This document shows, one piece after another, positions 1-7,584 of a stretch of 56,952 nt of DNA (its first letter is position 1; the number at the start of each line of letters is the position of its first letter). The stretch comes from an uncultured Eubacteriales bacterium. GTDB taxonomy: Bacteria > Bacillota > Clostridia > Peptostreptococcales > Anaerovoracaceae. The notes under the pieces were generated by a model. It was given only the letters and a program-made list of their open reading frames with translations. It was not told the DNA's origin and did not search any database. The DNA lies in contig CADCHO010000011.1 in NCBI GenBank assembly GCA_902801255.1, positions 1-56,952 of the forward strand, read 5' to 3'. Made by a program: the position numbers and the translations under genes.

Positions 1-113
1 AAATACCCCGCGTCATGAAGACAGCGGGGTTCAAATCTATGAATTGTACCTCGGCGGGAAATTAAGCTTTCGCACCCGCTGTCTTAGGTTGGATATTCTT
101 TTTTAGTTGTCTT
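1..113 (-). ncRNA. Ribosomal protein L10 leader (upstream of rplJ, partial at window edge)
   Basis: On the minus strand the bases right after rplA contain the recognisable core of the Firmicutes L10(L12)4-binding leader: AAGACAGCGGGTGCGAAAGC, then TTAATTTCCCGCCGAGGTAC, then a CCCCGC...GCGGGG stem. This mRNA element normally lies between rplA and rplJ and lets free L10-L12 complex repress rplJL. rplJ itself is outside the window. The stem near positions 4-30 could also act as an attenuator. The call rests on recognised conserved motifs and on the expected position. Confidence 0.85.
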
Positions 114-120
114 TGTCAGA

Positions 121-816
121 CTAGAGTACAACTGTTGCAGGGTTAACCTTTACTCCAGGGCTCATCGTTGCTGCGATCGTGATGCTTCTGAAATACTGTC
201 CCTTTGCTGCTGCCGGCTTAGCCTTTGCTATAGCCTGGATGAGAGCGTTAGCGTTCTCAACGAGCTGCTCTTCTGTGAAGGACTTCTTTCCGATGATGCA
301 GTGGATGATGTTGGATTTGTCAAGTCTGTACTCGACCTTACCGGCTTTGATGTCTGCGAGAGCCTTTGTGAGGTCCATTGTTACTGTGCCTGACTTAGGG
401 TTTGGCATGAGACCTCTAGGTCCGAGGATCTTACCAAGACGTCCTACAACTCCCATCATATCAGGTGTTGCGACTACTGCGTCGAATCCGAACCAGTTCT
501 CGGTTCTGATCTTGTCTGCCATATCCTCAGCGCCAACAAAGTCTGCGCCTGCTGCTAAAGCTTCCTCTGCCTTAGGGCCCTTAGCGAAAACCAGAACTTT
601 CTTGGTCTTGCCTGTGCCGTGAGGGAGAACCATAGCTCCTCTTACCTGCTGATCTGCGTGTCTGCCGTCTACTCCGAGGCGGAAGTGCATCTCAACTGTT
701 TCGTCGAACTTTGCGTTGTTAAAGCTCTTGATCTGCTTTACTGCTGTTGCTACGTCTACGAGCTCGTGCTTGTCATACGACTTTGCGATCTCTGCGTATC
801 TTTTTGATCTTTTCAT
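121..816 (-). CDS. rplA: 50S ribosomal protein L1
   Basis: 231 residues, the normal length for bacterial L1. L1 binds 23S rRNA at the mobile L1 stalk, helps release the E-site tRNA, and in many bacteria represses its own mRNA. Recognisable segments include [15 protein letters not shown] near residues 133-147 and the C-terminal MSPGVKVNP. The start codon follows a strong AAGGAGG at 4-nt spacing. It lies 42 nt downstream of rplK and is followed directly by the L10 leader, so the order is the classical rplK-rplA-rplJ. Confidence 0.97.
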   Translation of the reverse strand: MKRSKRYAEIAKSYDKHELVDVATAVKQIKSFNNAKFDETVEMHFRLGVDGRHADQQVRGAMVLPHGTGKTKKVLVFAKGPKAEEALAAGADFVGAEDMADKIRTENWFGFDAVVATPDMMGVVGRLGKILGPRGLMPNPKSGTVTMDLTKALADIKAGKVEYRLDKSNIIHCIIGKKSFTEEQLVENANALIQAIAKAKPAAAKGQYFRSITIAATMSPGVKVNPATVVL

Positions 817-858
817 TTTTCCTCCTTGTGGTACCTGCGGCGTCAGCCTCCCACTTCA

Positions 859-1284
859 TTACTCAACTACCGTAACTCCCATGCTGCGAGCTGTTCCCTT
901 GATCATGTCTGTTGCTGCCTCGAGGGATGCTGCGTTGAGATCCGGCATCTTTGTCTTTGCGATCTCTTCTGCCTGTGCGAGCGTGATGGATGCAACCTTA
1001 TCCTTCTTAGGATTTCCTGATGCGTGCTCAATACCAGCTGCCTTCTTGATGAGGACTGCTGCCGGTGGAGTCTTGCATACGAAATCGAACGATCTGTCAG
1101 TGTAAACAGTGATTACTACTGGGATGATCATTCCCTGCTGGTCCGATGTTCTAGCATTGAACTGTTTGCAGAAGTCCATGATGTTAACACTCTTCTGTCC
1201 GAGAGCCGGGCCAACCGGTGGTGCAGGTGTTGCTGCTCCGGCAGGGATCTGCAGCTTGATGTAGCCGTCGATCTTCTTTGCCAT
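859..1284 (-). CDS. rplK: 50S ribosomal protein L11
   Basis: 141 residues, full length. L11 forms the GTPase-associated centre with 23S rRNA helices 43/44, and its flexible N-terminal domain contacts elongation factors. The N-terminal [20 protein letters not shown] segment is diagnostic, and the C-terminal rRNA-binding domain follows from about residue 70. It sits 31 nt after nusG and 42 nt before rplA in the same operon. Nothing unusual is visible. Confidence 0.97.
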   Translation of the reverse strand: MAKKIDGYIKLQIPAGAATPAPPVGPALGQKSVNIMDFCKQFNARTSDQQGMIIPVVITVYTDRSFDFVCKTPPAAVLIKKAAGIEHASGNPKKDKVASITLAQAEEIAKTKMPDLNAASLEAATDMIKGTARSMGVTVVE

Positions 1285-1315
1285 TGCTGTCTCCTTTCTT
1301 AAGTTTTTTCACAAG

Positions 1316-1906
1316 CTATCTAAGCTTGCTTACCTGCGAGAACTCAATCTCTGCAGGGGTATCTCTACCGAACATCGAGATGCGGACCTTTACGATCTGC
1401 TTCTCCGGATTGATGGCTTCTACTATGCCGAGCTGGCCTTCGAAGACTCCTCCGATGATGCGGATCATCCTTACTATTTCCTCTTTTGTCAGAGGAATAG
1501 GATCGGAACCGTGACCAACGAAACCGGTAACGCCTTCTGTGTTACGAACGAGGTACCAAGTCTCATTGTTTACGACCATCTTGATGACGACGTATCCCGG
1601 GAACAGCTTGCGGGTCTTTACCTTCTTGACTCCGTCCTTGATCTCGATCCTTTCTTCAGTCGGGATTACGACTTCCTGGATGAGGTCCTGCATTCCGCGA
1701 TATTCGACCATCCTGTCTATGCTGGTCTTGACTTTGTTCTCATAGCCCGAATATGTGTGCACTACATACCATTTCGCAGTACCGTCGCCTCTGAGTCCTT
1801 CACCCTCAAGCGGAGTATATCTTGCTCTTTCCGGCTCCCTGGTCTCTGCGGTATCAGTTGTCTGTGTGCTTTCGATATTTTCGATATTATCGATCTTATC
1901 TGTCAT
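1316..1906 (-). CDS. nusG: Transcription termination/antitermination protein NusG
   Basis: 196 residues. NusG binds RNA polymerase through its NGN domain, and its KOW domain contacts ribosome or Rho. The NGN domain begins at WYVVHTYSGYE (residues about 46-56) and includes FPGYVVIKM and the VTGFVG segment. The KOW domain begins near residue 150 and carries the typical GRDTPAEIEFSQV. An acidic, threonine-rich extension of about 40 residues precedes the NGN domain; N-terminal extensions of this kind occur in some Clostridia but are not part of the conserved fold. It is 16 nt downstream of secE. Confidence 0.96.
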   Translation of the reverse strand: MTDKIDNIENIESTQTTDTAETREPERARYTPLEGEGLRGDGTAKWYVVHTYSGYENKVKTSIDRMVEYRGMQDLIQEVVIPTEERIEIKDGVKKVKTRKLFPGYVVIKMVVNNETWYLVRNTEGVTGFVGHGSDPIPLTKEEIVRMIRIIGGVFEGQLGIVEAINPEKQIVKVRISMFGRDTPAEIEFSQVSKLR

Positions 1907-1922
1907 TGATTAACTCCTTGGG

Positions 1923-2231
1923 TCAGGACAGTGTTATTCCGAGGATGCCCTTGAGAGCAGCCAGGAAACCTGTATCGATCAGCCAGAAGCCGACTGCAAA
2001 GAATATTACGCACGCGAATACCACGATAGTGTCAGTTGTGAGCTCTTCTCTTGTAGGCCATACAACCTTTCTGAACTCCTGTCTGACGCCCCTGAGGTAT
2101 GCGAGCAGTCCACCCTTCTTGCCCTGGTTCTTGCTGTTCTGACTCTTTTTCTGTGCGGATGCCTGTGCAGCCTTTGCGAGATCTTCTCTCGATTTGTTCT
2201 GCTTGCTTCCGTTGCTATTGTTATCAGCCAT
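1923..2231 (-). CDS. secE: Preprotein translocase subunit SecE
   Basis: 102 residues. SecE is the small essential clamp subunit of the SecYEG channel in the cytoplasmic membrane. The first 50 residues are polar (Asn/Lys/Gln rich). Then comes the signature GVRQEFRKVVWPTREEL amphipathic helix and one membrane helix (residues about 72-92), as expected for the short Gram-positive form. Its position between rpmG and nusG is the canonical one. Confidence 0.96.
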   Translation of the reverse strand: MADNNSNGSKQNKSREDLAKAAQASAQKKSQNSKNQGKKGGLLAYLRGVRQEFRKVVWPTREELTTDTIVVFACVIFFAVGFWLIDTGFLAALKGILGITLS

Positions 2232-2261
2232 CTTGTTTCTCCGTCTATATCTTTATATAGA

Positions 2262-2390
2262 TTACTTTGTCTCCTTGTGGAGAGTTTCCTTGTTGCAGAA
2301 CTTGCAATACTTCATGAGCTCGATCCTGTCAGGATTGTTTCTCTTGTTCTTCATTGTATTGTAGTTTCTCTGCTTGCACTCTCTAATCCT
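2262..2390 (-). pseudogene. rpmG: 50S ribosomal protein L33, 5' end missing or frameshifted
   Basis: Hand translation of the minus strand gives [20 protein letters not shown] followed by [18 protein letters not shown] and a TAA at 2262-2264, which is unmistakably L33 of the zinc-binding (C+) type. Upstream of that, the frame is open to a TAA at 2454-2456 but contains no ATG, GTG or TTG codon. The first Cys of the N-terminal CxxC pair is replaced (RIREC), while the C-terminal CKFC is intact. The promoter just upstream looks perfect. Either the 5' end was lost by an indel or recombination, or translation starts at a rare ATT codon, or the assembly contains an error. A second rpmG copy elsewhere would be expected if this one is dead. 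Confidence 0.62.
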
Positions 2391-2469
2391 TGAAAAATGC
2401 GTCCTTTCACTCGAAAACTCGAAGCCCGGTCTCCCAATGCTCCGATTTTCTTCTTAAAGTCGCTCAATG

Positions 2470-2498
2470 AGTATACTTTGCAAGGGTTTCAATGTCAA
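2470..2498 (-). promoter_or_regulatory. Sigma-A promoter of the rpmG-secE-nusG-rplK-rplA operon
   Basis: On the minus strand there is a perfect -35 TTGACA (complement of 2493-2498), a 17-nt spacer and a -10 TATACT (complement of 2470-2475). The spacing is ideal and it lies about 80 nt before the first L33-like codon. It is the best consensus promoter in the left part of the window. Confidence 0.85.
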
Positions 2499-2530
2499 GC
2501 GGTTTCTTAGTGCTAAATAAAAAAAATTGT

Positions 2531-2709
2531 GTGTAGGGCAGACATATGCTTCCTGCTCGTGCCTCGTCGTCACGAAGCACATTCCGCTTCATCGCTCCTC
2601 CGATATTTCGCGGAAAAGTTCCCGCGAAATCGTAGTGTCGGAGCGCTGCCGCGGTGTGCTTCAGCTCCTCCTCGGGCCATCTCGCCTGCAGCATATGTCT
2701 GTCCTACAC
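2531..2709. repeat. Long imperfect palindrome (about 180 bp) downstream of rlmB
   Basis: The outer arms at 2531-2549 and 2691-2709 pair at 18 of 19 positions (GTGTAGGGCAGACATATGC against its complement). Inner segments also pair imperfectly: GAAGCACA...TCCGA near 2574-2604 with TCGGAG...TGTGCTTC near 2637-2661, and ATTTCGCGG with CCGCGAAAT near the centre (2610-2631). On the minus strand the structure is followed by a run of eight T, so it can act as a giant terminator after rlmB. The 187-nt intergenic stretch contains no credible gene. It could be a mobile-element remnant of the MITE type; no clear target duplication is visible. Confidence 0.75.
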
Positions 2710-2717
2710 TATTATTT

Positions 2718-3713
2718 TTAGTTTCTTGCCCTTCGAATGCCGTACATTAAAATTGCCGCAGCATTGGAAGCGTTGAGCGAATTGATTTTGCCGTACATCG
2801 GAATCGAGAGCACGAAATCGCACTTCTCTTTTACCAGGCGGCCGACTCCTTTGCCTTCATTGCCGATAACGATGGCAATAGGACCTGTAAGATTTGCTTC
2901 GTAGTAGGTTTCGCCGTCCATGTCGGCCGCCCCTACCCAGACTCCTTTTGCCTGAAGTTCCTCGATTGTGCGGGCGAGGTTCGTGACCTGTACCACCGGC
3001 ATGTTTTCGATGGCGCCGGCGGCAGACAGTGCAACTGTCTGCGTCAAAGAGGCGGCACGCCTCTTTGGGATCACGATGCCGTGAGCGCCGGCGCATTCAG
3101 CTGTTCTGATTATTGCGCCGAGATTGTGCGGATCCGAGATCTCATCAAGTATGATAATAAAAGGATCCTCGCCAGATGCTTCCGCTCTCGCGAAAACATC
3201 ATCCATCTCTGCATATTTGTACTCGCTCACCTTAGCGACCACTCCCTGATGCTTTACGCCAGGAGCCATCGCGTCTATCTTCTCTTTAGGCACGAAGTCA
3301 ACTATGATCCCCTGCTCCCTTGCAAGGGCAACTATCTTCGACACCGAGCCTTCAGAACCGTCAGCAATGAATATTCGCTCTACATCGCGTTCTCCCGACA
3401 GCACTTCCACTACAGGATTCCTGCCGGCGACCACTTCAAGCCCATCCGTCCCTATCACGGCCTTCGGTTCCTCGTAGGATTCATTCATATCAAATCCAAG
3501 CACCCTGCGAGGTTCCTTACCGGCAGCCTTTCCCCTGGCCGGGCTCTTTGCCCTGGCAGCCGGGCTGCTCTGCCTGCGCGGACCTGCAGAAGCGGATCTC
3601 TTCTTAGGTTCATATGTATATTCATCGCCATAATCGCGGCGGTTCTTGCCGCCTCTCTTAGGAGCGCTTTTTCTTTCCTTATCGTTGAATCTCTTGTTGT
3701 CTCTCTTGCTCAT
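2718..3713 (-). CDS. rlmB: 23S rRNA (guanosine-2'-O)-methyltransferase RlmB / TrmH family
   Basis: 331 residues. The SPOUT-fold enzyme transfers a methyl group from SAM to the ribose of G2251 (E. coli numbering) in 23S rRNA. The first 90 residues are a highly basic Arg/Lys/Ser-rich extension, probably RNA-binding. The substrate-binding domain starts at VVAGRNPVVEVLSGERDVE. The catalytic SPOUT domain has DEISDPHNLGAIIRTAECAG (the Asn and Arg motif 1), VIGNEGKGVG (motif 2) and SIPMYGKINSLNASNAAAI (motif 3, the knot). It is the last gene of the cysS-thyA-mrnC cluster, as usual for clostridial cysS-mrnC-rlmB neighbourhoods. Confidence 0.93.
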   Translation of the reverse strand: MSKRDNKRFNDKERKSAPKRGGKNRRDYGDEYTYEPKKRSASAGPRRQSSPAARAKSPARGKAAGKEPRRVLGFDMNESYEEPKAVIGTDGLEVVAGRNPVVEVLSGERDVERIFIADGSEGSVSKIVALAREQGIIVDFVPKEKIDAMAPGVKHQGVVAKVSEYKYAEMDDVFARAEASGEDPFIIILDEISDPHNLGAIIRTAECAGAHGIVIPKRRAASLTQTVALSAAGAIENMPVVQVTNLARTIEELQAKGVWVGAADMDGETYYEANLTGPIAIVIGNEGKGVGRLVKEKCDFVLSIPMYGKINSLNASNAAAILMYGIRRARN

Positions 3714-3758
3714 CGTATGATTCTCCGTTCTGTACTGCCCGTAAATTATGGCTCCTGT

Positions 3759-4613
3759 TTAATCATTTGCCGATCTGTAGGCATATGCTTCCTCACATCT
3801 GAAGGTAAAGTATTTCAGTCCGTTGTTATCGAACAGCAAGTGTATCTCCGGCTTTCCGTCCTCTACATACATCTCGCTGTACAGCAGCTCGCAGTCTGAC
3901 TCCCCGTCTCCGTCTTCGTCCATGCAGAGATGCGCTGCGACGCCTTCGTCCTCAATGATCTCCACATCATCGAATCTGAGAGTAAAGACCGCCTCTTCAC
4001 CCTCTTCGTCGAAGCCCTCGAGCTTCAGTTCCAGCTCATCGCCGGACTTCTCAATGCTTATGACATAAGAGTCCTCCAGATCATCGAGTGTGTCCATCAG
4101 CTCCTCATACTCTTCCGGAAGATCATCTACCATATCGTCGTATGCTTCATCGACCTGTTCTTCAAGGGCATCGAACCTTTCCTCATTTGCAGCATCCTGC
4201 TCAGAGAGTTTTCTGTAGATTTTTTCCGGCATAAAATACATTGCCAGTATCCTAGGGTCGACCGTTTCCTTTACCCAGTCCGGGAGATCTTCGTCCGGCT
4301 CCTCCAGATTTGCCTTGTAGATCTCTTCAAAATCCTCTGCAGCCTCATCCTCATCAAAAGGATCGCGGTTTGCGTACTCAAGGGACTCTACCCTGAAAAA
4401 CTCCAGCGCTTCCGGATCTTCGATATCATCGATGTCCAGCACCGGCGGCTCATCATATTCTGCACGTTCTTCCTCTACATATCTGTCGAGAGCCTTCCGG
4501 TACAGTTCTTCTATCTCCTCATCCGAGTATTCCTTATCGATCACCGGCTCATACATCTCCGTTACGTCTAAGGACATCATCAATGTATAGTATTCTTTAG
4601 TATAAATACGCAT
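3759..4613 (-). CDS. Acidic protein of unknown function (possibly DUF4085-like)
   Basis: 284 residues, extremely rich in Asp and Glu and poor in hydrophobic stretches, so cytoplasmic. It opens with MRIYTKEYYTLMMSLDVT, which resembles from memory the start of the DUF4085 family of Firmicutes; this link is tentative. Residues about 140-200 (RKLSEQDAANEERFDALEEQ onward) look helical, and the last 90 residues look like beta strands. I chose the internal ATG at 4613 because AGGAG lies just before it and folA stops one base upstream, giving tight coupling. An ATG seven codons further up would lie inside folA. Function is not known. Confidence 0.7.
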   Translation of the reverse strand: MRIYTKEYYTLMMSLDVTEMYEPVIDKEYSDEEIEELYRKALDRYVEEERAEYDEPPVLDIDDIEDPEALEFFRVESLEYANRDPFDEDEAAEDFEEIYKANLEEPDEDLPDWVKETVDPRILAMYFMPEKIYRKLSEQDAANEERFDALEEQVDEAYDDMVDDLPEEYEELMDTLDDLEDSYVISIEKSGDELELKLEGFDEEGEEAVFTLRFDDVEIIEDEGVAAHLCMDEDGDGESDCELLYSEMYVEDGKPEIHLLFDNNGLKYFTFRCEEAYAYRSAND

Positions 4614-4614
4614 T

Positions 4615-5109
4615 TTATTCTCCTTTTCTGGCATAGACCACGAATCTGAAAGTTATGCCGTTCTCTGTGACCGGCTCGCTCTCGCTGACGATCTCGTAGT
4701 CCGGGTCGGCGTCGAAATCCACAATGAATGTGTCTGCATCAAGGTCAGCATCCATCTTCGTCACGTACAGCCTGTCGCACATTCTGTAGAACTTGTTGTA
4801 CAGGTGCGCTCCGCCTATAAGGAACACGTCATCAGGCTCGTACTTTGACAGCTCCTCCCAGAGCTCGTCCTCTGAATTCACGATTATGCAGCGTTCTGCC
4901 TCATAATCCGGATTTGTCGTCAGTACATAGTTTATCCTCTTAGGGAGCCCGCGCCTGCCCGGCATGGATTCCAGGGTCTTTCTTCCCATAACGACCACCT
5001 TGCCGGTCGTATGCTCCCTGAAGTATTTCATATCGGTCGGTATCGATGCCAGCAGTCCGCCGTCGCGTCCGATACCCCAGTTTTTATCTGCGGCTACAAT
5101 AAGGTTCAT
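4615..5109 (-). CDS. folA: Dihydrofolate reductase
   Basis: 164 residues, normal length. It reduces dihydrofolate to tetrahydrofolate with NADPH, recycling the dihydrofolate that ThyA produces. Visible family features are MNLIVAADKNWGIG at the N-terminus, the substrate-binding acid in SIPTDMKYF (Asp26), the NADPH-binding GRKTLESMP, and the FLIGGAHLYNKF glycine pair. The thyA gene lies three genes upstream in the same direction, a functional match. Its last codons overlap the Shine-Dalgarno of the following acidic-protein gene. Confidence 0.95.
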   Translation of the reverse strand: MNLIVAADKNWGIGRDGGLLASIPTDMKYFREHTTGKVVVMGRKTLESMPGRRGLPKRINYVLTTNPDYEAERCIIVNSEDELWEELSKYEPDDVFLIGGAHLYNKFYRMCDRLYVTKMDADLDADTFIVDFDADPDYEIVSESEPVTENGITFRFVVYARKGE

Positions 5110-5129
5110 GTTATCTTCCTTCTTTAATA

Positions 5130-6032
5130 TTATTCGAAGCGGTTGACCAGCATAGCCACCTGCTCGTTCTCAAGAGCGCGTCCGCGGTACGAATAGAAAG
5201 TATCGACATTGCACATAGTGCATACATTGGATACAGCGATGTGATCGGCAGGAATTCCTGCTCTCAGCAGCGTCAGCTTATTGGCCTCTCTCAGATCGAG
5301 GTGGTACTTGCCGCCCGGGATCTCTTTTCCGTCTGCGTCTTTTGCAGGATAGCGGCTGAGTATCAGGTCGGCATCCTCACGGCTCCACTGAGCTGCGAAT
5401 GCATCATAGACCTCATCCCCCATCTCATAGCAATCCCTGCATACTCCCGGACCTATCGCCGCGTACATGTCTGCCGGATCGCATCCGAACTTCACTGTCA
5501 TCTGCGCGACAGCGACCTGAGGTATCCTGCCGAGTGTACCCTTCCACCCCGCATGCACCAGTCCTGCCGCTCTGCGCTTCGGATCCACTATATACACCGG
5601 AGGGCAATCCCCGCCAAACACCGTCAGCAGAGCATCCGGTATGTCCGTAACTATGCCATCCACGTATTGCCTGTGAAGCGAGAAGCTGCCTACAGTAGCA
5701 ACGCCCAGGTCTTCCTCACATGTAGCCACATGAACGTAATTCGTATGCTTTTGGTCGGTGACCAGTTCCATCTCGAGCGACGATCCCAGCTGGTGCGCCA
5801 GTATGTCTCTGTTTGCTCTGCATATCGGCGAGGCTTCCTCGACGCTTTCAGTCTTCATGACGGCACAGCGCAGGCCTTTTACACCCGTTTCGCTCTCCCT
5901 GTCATAACTGATGTATCTGGTCGTGAAAAGATTCGGCACGCCGAGACTGTCTAACATGTCAAAGGACAGGCATGGTATGCCATCTGTGTGGATATTGAAT
6001 ACTTTTCTGTTGTCGGAGTATTTCAGTTTCAT
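5130..6032 (-). CDS. pgeF: Peptidoglycan editing factor / purine nucleoside phosphorylase (YfiH/LACC1 family)
   Basis: 300 residues. Proteins of this family (old names polyphenol oxidase, laccase-domain, YfiH) act on nucleosides and, in E. coli, as a peptidoglycan editing factor. The metal-site motifs are present: TDQKHTNYVHV (His96), TVFGGDCPPVYI (Cys143) and GLVHAGWKGT (His160), with the family-typical GPGVCRDCYEMGDEV following. An N-terminal segment of about 60 residues precedes the core, slightly longer than the E. coli protein. It lies between mrnC (6 nt gap) and folA (20 nt gap). Confidence 0.88.
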   Translation of the reverse strand: MKLKYSDNRKVFNIHTDGIPCLSFDMLDSLGVPNLFTTRYISYDRESETGVKGLRCAVMKTESVEEASPICRANRDILAHQLGSSLEMELVTDQKHTNYVHVATCEEDLGVATVGSFSLHRQYVDGIVTDIPDALLTVFGGDCPPVYIVDPKRRAAGLVHAGWKGTLGRIPQVAVAQMTVKFGCDPADMYAAIGPGVCRDCYEMGDEVYDAFAAQWSREDADLILSRYPAKDADGKEIPGGKYHLDLREANKLTLLRAGIPADHIAVSNVCTMCNVDTFYSYRGRALENEQVAMLVNRFE

Positions 6033-6038
6033 ATCTGC

Positions 6039-6440
6039 CTACTTGCCTGCTGTATCAACTATGCGGACGGCTTCGGCCGCGATCTCGCGGAGCCTCTGTC
6101 TCTCGTCAGAGAGATAGAGGTAGCCCAGCAGGGCTTCGAAGCCGGTAGCTATCTTGTACTCGCGCGGGTCAGCGTTCTGCGGTCTCGACATAGCACGATG
6201 ATTGCGCGCCTGTTTATATATCTTCTCCTCTTCTTCAGTAAGGAAGCCTTCGTTTATCATTGCCTTTGCGGCTTTAGCCTGACCTGCCGCCGAGACATAT
6301 CTCACGGCAGTATGATGAGCTCTGCCTACGTCGCCCGGCTTCTCAGTCACTATCTTCTCGCGCACGATAACCTCAAAGACCGCATCTCCGAGATACGCAA
6401 GCGTAGTAGTATTCATCTTTCTGATCTCTTCTTTTGTCAT
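6039..6440 (-). CDS. mrnC: Mini-ribonuclease 3
   Basis: 133 residues. Mini-RNase III is an RNase III catalytic domain without a dsRNA-binding domain that trims the 23S rRNA precursor in Firmicutes. The catalytic acidic motif is visible in LAYLGDAVFEVIVREKI (Asp19 and Glu23), followed by AHHTAVRYVSAAGQAKA, the arginine-rich RNHRAMSRPQNAD loop and the second acidic motif GFEALLGYLYL. It is adjacent to cysS/rlmB family neighbours as in other Clostridia. GGAG lies 8 nt before the ATG. Confidence 0.93.
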   Translation of the reverse strand: MTKEEIRKMNTTTLAYLGDAVFEVIVREKIVTEKPGDVGRAHHTAVRYVSAAGQAKAAKAMINEGFLTEEEEKIYKQARNHRAMSRPQNADPREYKIATGFEALLGYLYLSDERQRLREIAAEAVRIVDTAGK

Positions 6441-6520
6441 TTCAGTCGCTCCAGGTCACTGATATGTCTGTGCTTTACGTCTGCAAGTGAATCTTATTGA
6501 GATATTTACCACCTTATAAG

Positions 6521-6546
6521 TGAAACGGAGAATGACCTCCGTTTCA
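6521..6546 (-). terminator. Hairpin between thyA and mrnC
   Basis: Perfect 10-bp stem TGAAACGGAG / CTCCGTTTCA with a 6-nt loop, 8 nt after the thyA stop on the minus strand. Only a weak T-rich tail follows on that strand, so it may be a partial terminator or an mRNA-processing/stability element. The T-run is better on the plus-strand side, where no gene needs it. Confidence 0.5.
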
Positions 6547-6553
6547 TATCTTT

Positions 6554-7384
6554 TTATATAGCTACCGGTATATTTCGGATCTGCTCTCCGTGCTGATAAT
6601 TCTCAACCTTTATATCGTCTGTCGTGAAATCATAGAAGTTCTTCACATCAGGATTCAGCGTCACCTTCGGCGCCGGATACTGCGGCCTTGCGATGAGCTC
6701 CTTTATGATGTCCACATGCCTGTCGTAGATGTGGGCGTCGGAGATCACATGCACGAGCTCACCCGCTTTCAGATCAGATACCTGAGCCATCATCATGAGG
6801 AGCATGGCGTACTGCACCACATTCCAGTTATTGGCGGCAAGTATGTCCTGTGAACGCTGGTTGAGAATGCCGTTGAGCGTATCTCCCTTGACATTGAAAG
6901 TCATCGAGTATGCACAAGGCTCGAGCCTCATCTCGGAGAGATCTTCGAAATTGTACAGATTAGTCAGTATCCTCCTGCTGTACCTGTCGTTCTTAAGGCA
7001 CCACAGGACGTTGTCCACCTGGTCCATCTCACCCTGCTTGAACTTGTACTTCTTAGCCATCTGATAGCCGTAAGCCTTACCGATAGTACCCTCTTCATCG
7101 GCCCACTCATCCCACACATGGCTCTTGAGATCAGCCAGTCTGTTGGACTTTTTCTGCCATATCCAGAGCATCTCATCAGTCGCCAGCTTGATAGCAGTAG
7201 GACGCAGCGTGAGCGCAGGAAATTCCTCCGACAGGTCGTAACGGTTGACCACGCCGAAGTTCTTGATGGTGTGCGCAGGTGTGCCGTCTTCCCAGTGAGG
7301 ACGAACAGGCATACCCTCAGTACTGAATCCATGATCCAGTATATCCTGGCACATATTTACGAATAATGTATCTGCTTTACTCAT
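6554..7384 (-). CDS. thyA: Thymidylate synthase (folate-dependent, ThyA type)
   Basis: 276 residues. It methylates dUMP to dTMP with methylene-tetrahydrofolate and releases dihydrofolate. The catalytic cysteine is Cys157 in RLEPCAYSMTFNV, followed by the phosphate-binding QRSQDILAANNWNVVQYAML and the nucleotide-binding HVISDAHIYDRH. In the catalytic loop the usual His after Cys is Ala here, a variant I believe is shared by some clostridial ThyA proteins. Many Clostridia carry flavin-dependent thyX at this cysS-mrnC-rlmB location; here thyA plus folA occupy it. A large palindrome separates it from cysS. Confidence 0.94.
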   Translation of the reverse strand: MSKADTLFVNMCQDILDHGFSTEGMPVRPHWEDGTPAHTIKNFGVVNRYDLSEEFPALTLRPTAIKLATDEMLWIWQKKSNRLADLKSHVWDEWADEEGTIGKAYGYQMAKKYKFKQGEMDQVDNVLWCLKNDRYSRRILTNLYNFEDLSEMRLEPCAYSMTFNVKGDTLNGILNQRSQDILAANNWNVVQYAMLLMMMAQVSDLKAGELVHVISDAHIYDRHVDIIKELIARPQYPAPKVTLNPDVKNFYDFTTDDIKVENYQHGEQIRNIPVAI

Positions 7385-7396
7385 TTTTATTTATTG

Positions 7397-7574
7397 GCGC
7401 AGGCAGCATACCCTGCGCGGAGACTGAGCGTTAGCCGGCACTTAGCGATTGGCAAGCAGCCTTAGCGACGAGCAAGTGAGGAGCCAATGTCGGCTGCGCA
7501 GACAGAGCTTAGTACCGCTGCGTTAAGACGCGATAGGCGAGAGCCGGTCGACGCAAAGGGTATGCTGCCTGCGC
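7397..7574. repeat. Long imperfect palindrome (about 178 bp) between cysS and thyA
   Basis: Perfect 17-bp outer arms: GCGCAGGCAGCATACCC at 7397-7413 and its exact complement at 7558-7574. Inside, GCCGGC...ATTGGC (about 7434-7453) pairs with GCCAAT-GTCGGC (about 7483-7494), and there are several TTAGCGA/GAGCAAGTGAGGAG-like short repeats. The 200-nt gap contains no credible gene. The architecture (terminal arms of 17-19 bp, an inner hairpin, about 180 bp) matches the element at 2531-2709, although most of the sequence differs. Confidence 0.8.
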
Positions 7575-7584
7575 ATTTATAAAA

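Noticed and set aside
2464-2750. Three short open frames (76, 64, 73 codons) around 2464-2750
   Set aside because: They fall in the promoter and palindrome region and owe their openness to the inverted repeat.
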